Positions 34,954 to 44,109 are shown, numbered from the stretch's first letter. The stretch: DNA of 64,000 nt from Mariprofundus sp. (GCA_021772775.1 JAJFLH010000040.1:35408-99407); one strand, 5' to 3'. Notes: a model not told the origin generated them from the sequence alone. Translations and numbers: made by a program.

Positions 34954-35496
34954 ATGGCGTTTCATTCAGATTATGTAGTGCGGCAGGCTAAGGTCTGTGA
35001 TGCAGAGTCGATCAGTTCCATCGGTTCGCTCACCTTTCGGCGGGCTTATGCAGCCGTTGTTGAACCCGAGGATATGATCGGCTATGTCGAACAGATGTTC
35101 GCACCATCCCGTATCGCTTCGGAGATAGGTCAGTCGGATTCTCTCTATTTTATCGCCGAAGCAGAAGGGGTAGTGCTCGGTTATGCCAAACTTGCGCAGA
35201 CCTCTGTCCCTGATCTACGTCCTGAAAGGAATTTGATCGAACTGGTGCGCCTCTATATTGATGATCACCACTTCGACAAAGGGATTGGAGGGAGGCTGTT
35301 GACGGCAGTACGTACAGCTGCTATTGAGCGTGGATACAGCGGTTTGTGGCTACGTGTCTGGGAGAAGAATAGGGGGGCGATCCGCTTTTATCACCGGCAT
35401 GGTTTCGAAACTGTAGGCAGTGAACCCTACTTGATTGGCGAGACTGCTAACCCTGTTGCCCTGATGTTTGAGGCTACTCGTATCGGGTCGAACTAA
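34954..35496 (+). CDS. GNAT-family N-acetyltransferase
   Basis: The 180-residue protein has the GNAT acetyl-CoA site in RLYIDDHHFDKGIGGRLLTAV (motif A, about residues 92-112) followed by GYSGLWLRVWEKNRGAIRFYHRHGFETVG (motif B, about 122-150). It would acetylate an amine of an unknown small molecule or protein. It stands alone between the RND operon and the met genes. Confidence 0.88.
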   Translation: MAFHSDYVVRQAKVCDAESISSIGSLTFRRAYAAVVEPEDMIGYVEQMFAPSRIASEIGQSDSLYFIAEAEGVVLGYAKLAQTSVPDLRPERNLIELVRLYIDDHHFDKGIGGRLLTAVRTAAIERGYSGLWLRVWEKNRGAIRFYHRHGFETVGSEPYLIGETANPVALMFEATRIGSN

Positions 35497-35564
35497 GCTT
35501 AAGCTACTGACCTATATCGGGCCTGCCGCTCGGCATAAAATAAATTTGGACACTAAACTGAAAG

Positions 35565-35587
35565 GGGCGCGACAGCTTGTCGCGCCC
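35565..35587 (-). terminator. Terminator after metY
   Basis: GGGCGCGACA (35565-35574) and TGTCGCGCCC (35578-35587) make a perfect 10-bp GC-rich stem with a 3-base loop. It lies 11 bp past the metY stop. The minus-strand tail is only CCTTTCAG, so it is strong in stem but weak in U-tract. Confidence 0.75.
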
Positions 35588-35597
35588 TCCAAATATT

Positions 35598-36872
35598 TTA
35601 TACAGTCGAAACGGCTAGTGCCTGATCAATATCGGCAAGGATATCGTCGATGTGTTCGATGCCGATGCAGAGGCGGATCATATCTGGTGTGACGCCTGCC
35701 GTGACCAGTTCATCTTCCGACAGCTGACGATGCGTGGTTGAAGCGGGGTGTGCCGCTAGTGATTTGGTGTCACCGATATTCACCAGTCGTTTGAACAGAC
35801 CCAGTGCATCATAGAATTTCTCAGCCACCTCAAAGCCACCTTTGACACCAAAGGTAAGCAGCGCGGAAGGGCGGCCGTTGGTGTATTTCATTGCCAGATC
35901 GTAATAGGGGGAATCAGTTAAGCCACCATACTGCACCCATGCCACAGCAGGATGCGCCTGCAGATGCTTGGCAACGGCAATGGCATTATCGCAGTGGCGT
36001 TCCATACGCAGGGTCAGCGTCTCAATACCTTGCAGGATCAGGAACGAATTAAACGGGCTGATGGCTGAGCCGGTGTTGCGCAGTGGTACTGTGCGGGCAC
36101 GACCAATAAATGCCGCTTCACCCAGCGCCTCGGTATAAACAACGCCGTGATAGGCCGCTTCTGGCTCATTGAGCATCGGGAAACGATCAGCATGTTCAGC
36201 CCATGGGAATTTTCCGGAATCGACAATCATGCCACCGAGTGAGTTGCCGTGTCCGCCCATATATTTGGTCAGCGAGTAGACAACAATCGATGCACCGTGA
36301 TCAATTGGGCGAATCAGGGTCGGTGCCACGGTGTTATCGACAATCACCGGAATACCGTGTTTGTCGGCCATCGCACAGATCGCTGCAATATCAACAATGT
36401 TACCGGCCGGATTACCGATTGATTCACAGTAGATTGCTGAAGTCTTCTCATCGATCAAGGCTTCCAGAGCGGCCGGGCTATCATTCTCGGCAAAACGCAC
36501 ATCGATACCCTGACTCGGCAACATATGGGCAAACAGTGTGTAGGTGCCGCCATATAGCATTGGAATGGTAACAATGTTATTGCCCGTCTTGGCGATGGTT
36601 TGAATCGCATAGGTGATCGCTGCACTGCCTGAGCTGACCGCAAGACCGGCGACACCACCATCGAGCTCTGCACAGCGTTTCTCCAGCACATCGGAGGTCG
36701 GATTCATAATGCGGGTATAGATATTACCAGGCACGGCAAGATTAAAGAGATCAGCACCATGCTGGGCATTATCAAATTCGTAGGCCACCGTCTGATAGAT
36801 CGGCACGGCAACTGATTTGGTTGTCGGGTCGGTTTCATAACCGGCATGGATAGCTATCGTTTCTGTTTTCAT
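35598..36872 (-). CDS. metY: O-acetylhomoserine (O-succinylhomoserine) sulfhydrylase
   Basis: The 424-residue fold-type I PLP enzyme of the Cys/Met metabolism family has ETIAIHAGYE at the start, the tyrosine-containing NIYTRIMNPTSDVLEKR segment and the PLP lysine in VVYSLTKYMGGHGNSLGG (Lys about 209). Length and the GHGN-type motif fit MetY, which makes homocysteine directly from acyl-homoserine and sulfide. AAGGAGAG precedes the ATG. It lies 25 bp after the acyltransferase gene metA, forming a two-gene methionine operon. Confidence 0.93.
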   Translation of the reverse strand: MKTETIAIHAGYETDPTTKSVAVPIYQTVAYEFDNAQHGADLFNLAVPGNIYTRIMNPTSDVLEKRCAELDGGVAGLAVSSGSAAITYAIQTIAKTGNNIVTIPMLYGGTYTLFAHMLPSQGIDVRFAENDSPAALEALIDEKTSAIYCESIGNPAGNIVDIAAICAMADKHGIPVIVDNTVAPTLIRPIDHGASIVVYSLTKYMGGHGNSLGGMIVDSGKFPWAEHADRFPMLNEPEAAYHGVVYTEALGEAAFIGRARTVPLRNTGSAISPFNSFLILQGIETLTLRMERHCDNAIAVAKHLQAHPAVAWVQYGGLTDSPYYDLAMKYTNGRPSALLTFGVKGGFEVAEKFYDALGLFKRLVNIGDTKSLAAHPASTTHRQLSEDELVTAGVTPDMIRLCIGIEHIDDILADIDQALAVSTV

Positions 36873-36897
36873 CTTCTCTCCTTACATTTTGCCTGAA

Positions 36898-37938
36898 TCA
36901 GGCTGCTCTATTTTGTGAACGTTGTCGTTTGAAATCTGTTTTTTCGTAAACCAGGCCCAGCCAGTTATTGACGATGGACTTGGTAGTATCGCGCCAAGTA
37001 TTATCCAGCAGTGGTTCGAGGTGAGCCTCGGGAAATAGATCCGGCTCACGCCCGTGGGCAAGCGCATCGGTAAGTGTCTGTTTGTAGTGCTCAGCAATGG
37101 TGATTGCATCGTCACAGAAATAGTGCTCTGGTAGCGGCGGATAATCGTCACGCTCACCGAGTTTAAACCGGCACACCTCACGCTTGTACTCTTTGAGCAA
37201 ACTGTTGGTGTCATACTCAGGGTGGCCTTGAAAATAGACAAGACTGAACTGGTCAGGGCTGACAGCCATATGTACACCGGCCACATCACTATCGATCAAA
37301 ATCGTCAGGCCCGCACGTTCCAGTGGCTCGCGATGAATGGCGTTAAAGCGTGAATGCGGTACATCAAAACGGGTATTGATGTCACGTAGCAGTGGATGCT
37401 CCTGCTGTTTGATACGGTGAGGGTAGACGCCCCACAACTTAGCAGACATTGGTTTGCGCTCGATATGGTAAAGCTGTTGGATCAGTGCATGCGTGGCCAG
37501 GCAGGAGCAGAGTACCGAAGTGACATGGTCCTGCGCCCATGCAACGACCTCTTTTAGTGGCTCCCAAAAAGGCTCCTGATCCAGCGATGGACTGCTGACA
37601 TTGGCCCCAGTAACAATTAGCGCGTCCAGCCCCATCTCTTTGATCTCATCAAAACTGTTGTAGTAGTGATCGATATAATCCTGACTCTCCTCACTGCGGG
37701 GCAAGCCTTCAACCGTGAAAGGGTGTACATAAAACTGAACGATTTGATTACAGCTTCCGACCAGACGCATGAACTGTATTTCAGTGGCGATCAGGGCTGC
37801 ATCAGGCATCATATTAAGCAAGCCCACATGCAGTTCACGGATATCTTGATGTAGCGCCTGCTTCAGTGTCAGAACTTTTTCGCCGCGCTGACGCAGTTTT
37901 TCGAATGCAGGTAACGATGTATGCTCGACCAATGGCAT
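36898..37938 (-). CDS. metA: Homoserine O-acyltransferase (MetA family)
   Basis: The protein has the MetA-type fold, with NMMPDAALIATEIQFMRLVG near the N-terminus, the acyl-Cys nucleophile in VLCSCLATHA, and FQGHPEYD with its catalytic His and Glu. It activates homoserine with succinyl- or acetyl-CoA for MetY; which acyl group cannot be told from sequence alone. The open frame extends to 38025, but the ATG at 37938 follows GGGGGAGGAG and yields the MPLVEHT start usual for this family (346 residues), so I use it. The ATG at 38025 lacks a ribosome binding site. Confidence 0.93.
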   Translation of the reverse strand: MPLVEHTSLPAFEKLRQRGEKVLTLKQALHQDIRELHVGLLNMMPDAALIATEIQFMRLVGSCNQIVQFYVHPFTVEGLPRSEESQDYIDHYYNSFDEIKEMGLDALIVTGANVSSPSLDQEPFWEPLKEVVAWAQDHVTSVLCSCLATHALIQQLYHIERKPMSAKLWGVYPHRIKQQEHPLLRDINTRFDVPHSRFNAIHREPLERAGLTILIDSDVAGVHMAVSPDQFSLVYFQGHPEYDTNSLLKEYKREVCRFKLGERDDYPPLPEHYFCDDAITIAEHYKQTLTDALAHGREPDLFPEAHLEPLLDNTWRDTTKSIVNNWLGLVYEKTDFKRQRSQNRAA

Positions 37939-38418
37939 AGCTGTGAGCTCCTCCCCCTGCTTCCCCGCTTCAAGCGTAAAAGCAATATGAGAAGCTAGAT
38001 AATTTTGCCCTTCTTGAAAAGCCATGTAAAAAGAGAAAATGAAGCTAAAGGGTTAGATCCAATAACCAGGTGCACCACCAGTTATGTTGGAGCTCAATCA
38101 ATAATTTGAAGTCAGAATATATCAGAAATAAAACTAACCTTTGTTCTCCATTGTGATATTTGTGACTATAGCAAGGATAGACAGTGGCGTGCCCGCTGTA
38201 CGACAGCTGTTTATCAGAGCTTGCCTAGATCCCTGACACGTGCATTGATGAGCTACGAAAGAATGTTCATAGATTCCATTGTTCTGTATGAGGAGCCAAG
38301 ATATCGGCATAAGAGAAGAGTCAGAGGTTTAAAAGTTTATCAGTAGACGAGAAGTAGGTTTCAGGGGCAGGTATGGAAATGTTTGAGCTCGCCCCCTCTT
38401 CTGCGATTTAGAGCTTCA
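37939..38418 (-). promoter_or_regulatory. Long leader region upstream of metA
   Basis: This stretch between metA and slyD holds no gene. On the minus strand AACTGGTGGTGCACCTGGTT can fold as a hairpin, and its 3' GGTTA can instead pair with TAACC a few bases on (GGTTATTGGATCTAACC), followed by T-rich sequence. Two mutually exclusive hairpins before a T-rich run suggest attenuation or another RNA switch. I do not see the consensus of SAM-I or SAM-II riboswitches. Confidence 0.35.
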
Positions 38419-38450
38419 CAAAAAAGACCACCCAGATGGATGGCCTTTTA
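38418..38450 (-). terminator. Terminator after slyD
   Basis: On the minus strand AAAGGCCATCC pairs with GGGTGGTCTTT, followed by TTTTG. It lies 25 bp past the slyD stop. It may also act for opposite-strand transcripts because the stem is flanked by A- and T-runs on both sides. Confidence 0.75.
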
Positions 38451-38474
38451 ATTAATCACAGGTTGCGGAAGCGC

Positions 38475-38963
38475 TTAGCTACAGCACTCTTCGTTGTCGC
38501 CGTTCACATGGCCGTGCTCCAGCTCTTCTTCGGTGGCATCGCGGATATCAGTGATCTCAACATCAAAGGTGAGATTCTGACCAGCCAGCGGGTGGTTACC
38601 ATCAATTGTGACATTATCTCCATCGACGCTGATAATACGTACAAACTCATCATCACCATTGTCCAACTCGGTCTCGAACTCCATGCCGGCTTCAAGTGTC
38701 TCAACGCCCTCAAACATCTCAGCTGATACAACTTCAATAAGCGCCGGATCTAAATCGCCATAGGCATCAGCAGCAGCGAGAGTGATTTTTAGCTTGTCTC
38801 CAACAGATTTTCCTTCTAACGCCTGCTCAAGACCTGCAACGATCTCCTTCTCACCATGCAAGTAGGGTAATGGCTCGCCACCTGCGGTTGTGTCAACAAG
38901 CTCTCCTTCATCGTTGGTCAGGGTGTAGTGAAATGAAACGACTTTATGGTCATTGATCTGCAT
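38475..38963 (-). CDS. slyD: FKBP-type peptidyl-prolyl isomerase SlyD-like
   Basis: The 162-residue protein has the SlyD layout: an FKBP half-domain (VVSFHYTLTNDEGELVDTT), PLPYLHGEKEIVAGLEQAL, the inserted flap chaperone domain (about 70-125) and a return of the FKBP strands (DVEITDIRDATEEELEHGH). A short C-terminal tail with His, Glu and two adjacent cysteines (HGHVNGDNEECCS) could bind nickel or zinc but is much shorter than in E. coli. It assists folding and metal delivery. Confidence 0.93.
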   Translation of the reverse strand: MQINDHKVVSFHYTLTNDEGELVDTTAGGEPLPYLHGEKEIVAGLEQALEGKSVGDKLKITLAAADAYGDLDPALIEVVSAEMFEGVETLEAGMEFETELDNGDDEFVRIISVDGDNVTIDGNHPLAGQNLTFDVEITDIRDATEEELEHGHVNGDNEECCS

Positions 38964-39000
38964 GCTTTTCTCCTTGGAACGATGATCGCTCTGATCACCG

Positions 39001-39270
39001 GGCGCGGCACACTACTCAGCCCAAGCCGAATCACAAATATACAGGATAGTAGACTTGGACGGCGAATAGCCGCCCAAAGGGTAAGGGCCACGGATGGCTG
39101 GAATCACCATTCGGCACGATAGCCGAATGAGATGAACTTTAGTTCACCCACAGGGTGAAGGGCATGGATGCCCTGAATCATAATTTCTCAGGAAAGAGGG
39201 ATTGGACACCCAACTGCAACCCTTCGGGTGAGAGCGATGGATAGCTCGAATCACAAACTGCAGGAAATAG
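39001..39270. repeat. Four-unit hairpin-rich tandem repeat, 73-74 bp period
   Basis: GAATCA occurs at 39028, 39101, 39175 and 39248, with spacings of 73, 74 and 73 bp. Before the last three copies stands GGGT(A/G)AGGGC-like sequence and a GGATGGC-type stem, for example GGGCATGGATGCCC and GAGCGATGGATAGCTC. Other hairpins inside are ATTCGGC/GCCGAAT (39109-39126) and ACCCTTCGGGT. The units are degenerate, and a single related copy lies inverted at 15810-15836. The remaining 38964-39598 shows nothing else I can name. Confidence 0.7.
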
Positions 39271-39598
39271 CGCTAGTTGGTCTTGAATGATGCACACTAT
39301 GTGTATGACTTTGTCCTGTTTTAGTTAGCTATGGGGGATTGAGCTACCACTGTGAATAATGTTGAGTTAAACTATCTATCAAATTAGGCCGGATCTAGGG
39401 ATTTATATGTGGCTGAAGCAAGTATAAATTAGTGTGTGTAATGTGTATTGATCTGCTTGACATCATGTGTTTAGTGTGTATAAATAGCGAAAGGATCGGG
39501 ATAAGAAAAGGTTCATCAAGTGATTGTGATGCAATTGAGGCGCTGGGGTGAGGCATCGTTGAATGCCAGTGGTTGTAGATTGTGTCCAGGGAGGAGTT

Positions 39599-40024
39599 AT
39601 GCGCTATCCTATTGTTATTGAAACAGGTGATGAAACGACGCCATTCGGTGTGATTGTTCCTGATCTTCCTGGTTGTTTTTCAGCAGGTCATAGTATTGAA
39701 AATGCGATGGACAATGCCCGAGAATCTATTGAGCTGCGTATGGAGAAGATGTTGCGCGATGGCATCACGATTCCTGAACCTGTTTCGATTGAGACGCATA
39801 GAGATAATCCTGAGTTTGTTGGTTGGTTGTGGGCCATATTAGAGATTGATCTGTCTAAGCTGCGCAGTACGACCAAGCGTTATAATATTACTGCGCCGGA
39901 GCGGGTGATGAGCATTGTTGATATCGCTGCCCATCAGGCGGGTGAGAGCCGCAGTACCTATTTGATACGATCTGCAATGATACGCTTTGAAGAAGGCATA
40001 CATAAAATCAGTGTTGAGAGATGA
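39599..40024 (+). CDS. HicB-family antitoxin-like protein, no HicA seen
   Basis: The protein from the ATG at 39599 (after GGGAGGAG) has the HicB N-terminal fold with GVIVPDLPGCFSAGHSIENAMDNARESIELR (pieces at about 15-45). A C-terminal helix region, SIVDIAAHQAGESRSTYLIRSA, acts as a ribbon-helix-helix-like or HTH operator binder. HicB normally neutralises and co-represses with a small HicA RNase. No HicA-like frame lies directly upstream or downstream, so this is an orphan or partner-less copy. Confidence 0.82.
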   Translation: MRYPIVIETGDETTPFGVIVPDLPGCFSAGHSIENAMDNARESIELRMEKMLRDGITIPEPVSIETHRDNPEFVGWLWAILEIDLSKLRSTTKRYNITAPERVMSIVDIAAHQAGESRSTYLIRSAMIRFEEGIHKISVER

Positions 40025-40159
40025 TCTATATGCATTATCCGATCCCGAAGGCGCTCCGATTGAATTGGCTGTGCTTCGGGCTGTCATTGGGTGAGAGTTC
40101 TCATTCCCAACAGGTGAGCAATAGACTATATTAGCAATGCTTTAACTGGGGAGGATGAA

Positions 40160-41002
40160 ATGATTCAGCCTGGAGATGTGCTCAATAATTCACAAGTCAG
40201 TGAAACGTTTGGGGTAGGTGATAGGGGAAGGATAAGGTATTCTTTAAAAAACAGTTGTCTGGTCATCATTTCAGATCCAGCTAAATCTTTGTCTGATGAC
40301 CGATGGGAAGGGGAAGTCCTCCATTATACTGGAGAGGGCAAGCTTGGTGATCAGGCTTTAACAAAGCAAAACAGGACATTAGCTGAATCTCCATCTAGCG
40401 GCATGGAGATCCATCTGTTTGAAGTGCTCACAAAGGCTGAATATGTCTATGCAGGGCAAGTTGATCTGTGCGATGTACCATATCACGACTCACAATTTGA
40501 TGATGATGGAAAACCACACTCTGTGTATATGTTTCCTCTAAAGTTGAAAAAGGGTGGCATAGTTCCGGAACTCTCCATTGAACAGATTCAGGCGCACCGA
40601 GAAATAAGGCAGCAAATACTTTCATCTGAAACAGTGGATGCGCTTCGCAAGCGCGCACAACAAGCAAAAGGTAGACCCCAAACGCGCGCTACAATCTCAA
40701 TTCAGATCGTCAGAGATGAAGCTGTGAGCGAATATGTGAAACGGGCTGCGAATGGCATCTGTGACCTGTGTGGAAACCATGCTCCATTTAAAAATCATAA
40801 GGGAGCTCCATATCTCGAATGTCACCACCTCATGCCATTAGCCAAGGGTGGAGATGATTTAATGAATAATGCTGTTGCCCTCTGTCCCAATTGCCATAGA
40901 AAAATGCATGCGATAAATAACGCTTCTGATAAAAAGTCATTGTTCGAACGCATTGCAGAGAGAGATGAGGTCATATTAAAAGCGGAGCTTGCTCTTGAAT
41001 AG
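40160..41002 (+). CDS. HNH endonuclease with SRA/SBD-like N-terminal domain
   Basis: The 280-residue protein has an N-terminal domain with the patterns DDRWEGEVLHYTGEGKLGDQ and NRTLAESPSSG, known from COG3440-type predicted restriction endonucleases. These resemble the base-reading SRA or sulfur-binding domains of McrA-like enzymes. The C-terminal HNH domain has zinc cysteines CDLCGNH (about 201-207) and CPNCHRKMH (about 241-249) and the catalytic ECHHLMPLAKGG (about 219-230). It may be a Type IV, modification-dependent nuclease. It sits alone next to the orphan HicB. Confidence 0.85.
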   Translation: MIQPGDVLNNSQVSETFGVGDRGRIRYSLKNSCLVIISDPAKSLSDDRWEGEVLHYTGEGKLGDQALTKQNRTLAESPSSGMEIHLFEVLTKAEYVYAGQVDLCDVPYHDSQFDDDGKPHSVYMFPLKLKKGGIVPELSIEQIQAHREIRQQILSSETVDALRKRAQQAKGRPQTRATISIQIVRDEAVSEYVKRAANGICDLCGNHAPFKNHKGAPYLECHHLMPLAKGGDDLMNNAVALCPNCHRKMHAINNASDKKSLFERIAERDEVILKAELALE

Positions 41003-41819
41003 TGAATTCAAAGCTCCGACACATCAATCATGACAGCAGTAAATGATAGCCCTTTATCCCCCCCTCCCATGTTTTTTGACTTAGCCTGAAAAGGAATTTA
41101 CGGCGTTCGCGTTCGTTCATCTTGCGTAGCGCGATCAGGGTTGTTTGATAACGGCGCTATTGCGCAGTGGGGATCACTCTGCTTGTTTCCTCAGAATGCG
41201 ATTCACACAGATTGTATGGTCTGCAGCAGTAGATTAGAAGGCCGATTGTTAAAGATGCTTAGCGCCGTGGTATTCTGGTTTTTAGGATTTATGCCCGTAT
41301 TCCCTAAATAATTAGCAGCCGAGTCTCCTTTTACATTGGGCACTGGAGATGATTATTGAATAGAGATTAATGCTGTTGGCTAATAAAAAAGGCCTGCCGA
41401 GAGGGGAGGGGGGGCTGGCAGGCCTTTGGGGGGGGGACTTTGCACTGCACTGGCGTTATGACTTCTACAAACTGAACCCTTGCGAAAAGGTGGGTATCGC
41501 ATCCTTGGTATCAGGTATCCCTTGAGGGATTCAACACAACCTAGGACTGTAAATTCCCGATCAGTATTCATCGGCCCAGATGTACAAGTCACAACGCCAG
41601 TGCAACGCGTTGTTGTATATCTATCAGCATATGTGATGCCAAAGCGAGAGTTGTGTAATATCAACGATTCTTTGTGAAACAGCATGACTTGAAAGCGTCA
41701 AAAATGACGCATGTGTCAAATATACCGAGGTGAATATGAAATATGGATTAGATTACTACGATAAGGCGTTGCTTTGAATATTGCGATTTCTTGTAGTCAC
41801 TCCAGAGTTAAGGACATAA
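41003..41819. other. 817-bp region without a clear protein gene
   Basis: The stretch holds a strong minus-strand terminator at 41384-41430, a run of G bases on each side of its stem, the palindrome CAACGCGTTG near 41602-41611, and the inverted repeat GCGTCA-AAAA-TGACGC at 41695-41710. A 101-codon minus-strand frame runs through it into the terminator, without ribosome binding site or recognisable product. A non-coding RNA on the minus strand is the simplest reading. Confidence 0.4.
41384..41430 (-). terminator. Strong terminator with no known gene before it
   Basis: AAAGGCCTGCC (41388-41398) pairs with GGCAGGCCTTT (41417-41427). On the minus strand the stem is followed by TTTTTTATTA, a good U-tract, whereas the plus-strand side continues with GGGG. 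It therefore ends a leftward transcript, yet no recognisable gene lies on the minus strand upstream of it up to the divergent rluE gene. Confidence 0.85.
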
Positions 41820-42449
41820 ATGACGACACTCCGATTCAATAAACCTTTTCAGGTGCTTACCCAGTTCACTGATGAGACTGGGCGAGAGACCCTCGCCGAT
41901 TTTATCTCTATTGCTGGAATCTATCCGGCTGGTCGCCTTGATCGCGATAGTGAGGGCTTACTTCTGCTGACTGATGATGGGCAGCTACAGAACCGTATCT
42001 CGCATCCCGATCATAAACTTAAGAAGGTGTATTGGGTTCAGGTGGACGGAGAGATAAGCAGCGAGGCGGTTCAGCAGCTGCGTGATGGTGTTAAACTCAA
42101 GGATGGTTTGACGCTGCCGGCGCAAGTGGAAATCATTGGACAGCCAGCCATGCTGTGGCCACGAAATCCGCCGATTCGTGTGCGGGCAGAGATCCCTACC
42201 TCATGGCTTCAGCTTGAGATTAGTGAGGGGCGTAATCGGCAGGTGCGGCGTATGACTGCAGCAGTAGGCTTCCCAACGCTGCGTCTGATTCGATATGCTA
42301 TCGGGCCGATCACGATTGATACTCTTCAACCAGGTGAATATGCAGAGGTAGCTGAGAAGCCGCTCTGGACACTGTTTCCGAAACAGAAAAACAGCTCTCC
42401 TAATCGCGCTAATAAAAAAGCCAGAACGAACTACAAAAAACGACTTTGA
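41820..42449 (+). CDS. rluE: 23S rRNA pseudouridine synthase, RluE type
   Basis: The 209-residue protein has the RsuA/RluB/E/F catalytic motif [15 protein letters not shown] (catalytic Asp near residue 41) and [12 protein letters not shown] later. It lacks an S4 domain, as RluE does. RluE makes one pseudouridine (position 2457 in E. coli) in 23S rRNA. A Lys/Asn/Arg-rich tail of about 20 residues follows the fold. Confidence 0.92.
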   Translation: MTTLRFNKPFQVLTQFTDETGRETLADFISIAGIYPAGRLDRDSEGLLLLTDDGQLQNRISHPDHKLKKVYWVQVDGEISSEAVQQLRDGVKLKDGLTLPAQVEIIGQPAMLWPRNPPIRVRAEIPTSWLQLEISEGRNRQVRRMTAAVGFPTLRLIRYAIGPITIDTLQPGEYAEVAEKPLWTLFPKQKNSSPNRANKKARTNYKKRL

Positions 42450-42476
42450 CGGACTAGAAACAAACCTTTTTTGAAC

Positions 42477-42671
42477 CACAGATACCCCAGGACAACCTCT
42501 CTCCCGCAAGCTCAATTCAGCTTGCCGCGTTGTGGATACAGATACACGCAGATAAAAACAATAATCGATGTTCTCGTAGTAACGCCAATATTTTGAGTAA
42601 ATATCCAGGCAATATAGCCGAACTACGATGATATCATGCTCAGGCTTTGAAAACATCTGTGTTAATCTGTG
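42477..42671. repeat. CACAGAT inverted-repeat element between rluE and efflux genes
   Basis: ACCACAGAT (about 42475-42483) and AATCTGTG (about 42664-42671), with extra CATCTGTG inside, form terminal inverted repeats of a widespread ACACAGAT-type intergenic element. In the interior, CAAGCT and AGCTTG pair around 42508-42524. It lies between two convergent genes. Confidence 0.5.
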
Positions 42672-42675
42672 CCGA

Positions 42676-44109
42676 TCAGTGACTAAATACTTTTGACTCG
42701 GATTGCGCCACTGCTGTCCAGCCGCCACCGAGGGTTTTGTAGAGCTGGGTTAGAATGGTGAGAATTTGGATTTCACTGTTGATGATATCATTGCGGGTGG
42801 TGATCAGTACACGTTCGGCATCGAGAATGACCATGAAACTGTCCTGACCTGCTTCATAACGTAAGCGGGCAATCTCAAATGCCTGACTGCGCGACTGCTC
42901 AGCTTTTCTCAATAGTCTTAAACGCTGCCATGCTTGCCTATAGCGCATCAAAGCCAGCTCAGTATCTTCAAGTGCCAGCAACACCTGTTGATGATACTGG
43001 TTCAGCGCTGCCCGATGATCGGCTTCGGCGATATCAATGTTAGCTTGGATAATGCCACCATCAAACAGCGGCCAGCCGAGAGCTGCGCCGAGTGAACCTG
43101 TTAGTGTGCTAGGAATAAATAGATTGCTGAACAGGCGTGCGCTGGAGCCGATGGCACCGGTCAGCGAAAAGCTGGGAAATTGATCGGCGCGCGCTATGCC
43201 TATGCTGGCACTGGCAGCAGCCAGATTATATTCAGCCAGTTGAATGTCGGGGCGTCGTTTTAGAATGTCTGAGCGTAGTCCTACCGGTATACGATCAGCC
43301 AGTGTCGGGGAGATATACTCTTGCTGAAAGCTGGCCATATAAAACTCAGGTGCTTTGCCGCATAAAACGGCAATGCGGTAGATGCGTGCCATCATCTCGG
43401 CTTCCCGATCAGGGATGTTGGCTTCTATATTTTGACGTTCACCCTTAGCGCGAGCCAAATCCAGCCCGCTGGTACTGCCAAGCTCAGTCTGAGCCTGGGC
43501 AATCTTTTCGACTTCGTGCAGCAGTTTTATATCGTGACGGGTGGCCTGTAGTTGGCGCTGTAATCCGCGCAGTTCAAAATAGTTGGCGGCCACTTCAGCC
43601 AGCACAGAGAGCTTTAACCCATCCAAGCTGGCCTGAGAGGCTCCAATCTGTGCATCGGCGGCCTCAACAGTGCGACGCGTACGACCGAACAGGTCCAGCT
43701 CCCAACTGGCATCGAGTGAACCGCTATAGCTGTTGCGTATGCCGGTGTTGGCACCAAAGCCGGTTTGTCGACTAAAGCGGTTGCGATTGGCTCCACCACT
43801 TGCATCGAGAGTAGGCAGAAAAGCCGCGTTCTCTTTGCTGCGCAAGACTTTGGCACTCTCTATGTTGTTTAGTGCAGTTGCCAGATCATGGTTGTGTTGG
43901 CTTGCCTGAAGGATCAATGTATTGAGCAGAGGATCATTAAACTGCTGCCACCATTGAATCGCATCGACAGGTTGAGAGCCTGCTTGTGTTTGGGCTTTAT
44001 GATCATTCAGCCACTGTTCATTGTGCTCAAAAGCAGGTTTTATATAATCAGGCCCCTGCACACAGCCGCTCAGGAGCAGCAGAAGTAGAATGGCGCGAAC
44101 ACTTTTCAT
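42676..44109 (-). CDS. Outer-membrane efflux lipoprotein (TolC/OprM, NodT type)
   Basis: The 477-residue lipoprotein has the lipobox LSGC (Cys 16), then CVQGPDYIKP as in NodT/OprM-type channels. Two structural repeats follow, with the GLRSDILKRRPDIQLAEYNL landmark in the second half. It would form the trimeric outer-membrane duct for the pump encoded by the upstream gene. It overlaps that gene by four bases. Confidence 0.93.
   Translation of the reverse strand: MKSVRAILLLLLLSGCVQGPDYIKPAFEHNEQWLNDHKAQTQAGSQPVDAIQWWQQFNDPLLNTLILQASQHNHDLATALNNIESAKVLRSKENAAFLPTLDASGGANRNRFSRQTGFGANTGIRNSYSGSLDASWELDLFGRTRRTVEAADAQIGASQASLDGLKLSVLAEVAANYFELRGLQRQLQATRHDIKLLHEVEKIAQAQTELGSTSGLDLARAKGERQNIEANIPDREAEMMARIYRIAVLCGKAPEFYMASFQQEYISPTLADRIPVGLRSDILKRRPDIQLAEYNLAAASASIGIARADQFPSFSLTGAIGSSARLFSNLFIPSTLTGSLGAALGWPLFDGGIIQANIDIAEADHRAALNQYHQQVLLALEDTELALMRYRQAWQRLRLLRKAEQSRSQAFEIARLRYEAGQDSFMVILDAERVLITTRNDIINSEIQILTILTQLYKTLGGGWTAVAQSESKVFSH

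Noticed and set aside
37939..38300. SAM-I or SAM-II riboswitch before metA
   Set aside because: The expected context suggested one, but none of the conserved aptamer blocks of these classes is present.
39001..39270. CRISPR array
   Set aside because: The 73-bp period and repeats were considered, but units are degenerate, hairpin stems vary and the intervals are not clean spacers; no cas genes are nearby.
39300..39598. hicA toxin gene upstream of hicB
   Set aside because: I read the frames in this gap and found neither the HicA start pattern nor the conserved histidine region.
41380..41685. 101-codon minus-strand frame
   Set aside because: It has no ribosome binding site, runs through the terminator stem, and its C-terminal Pro/Ser/Leu run only reflects the G-rich tract. 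A non-coding RNA is more likely.
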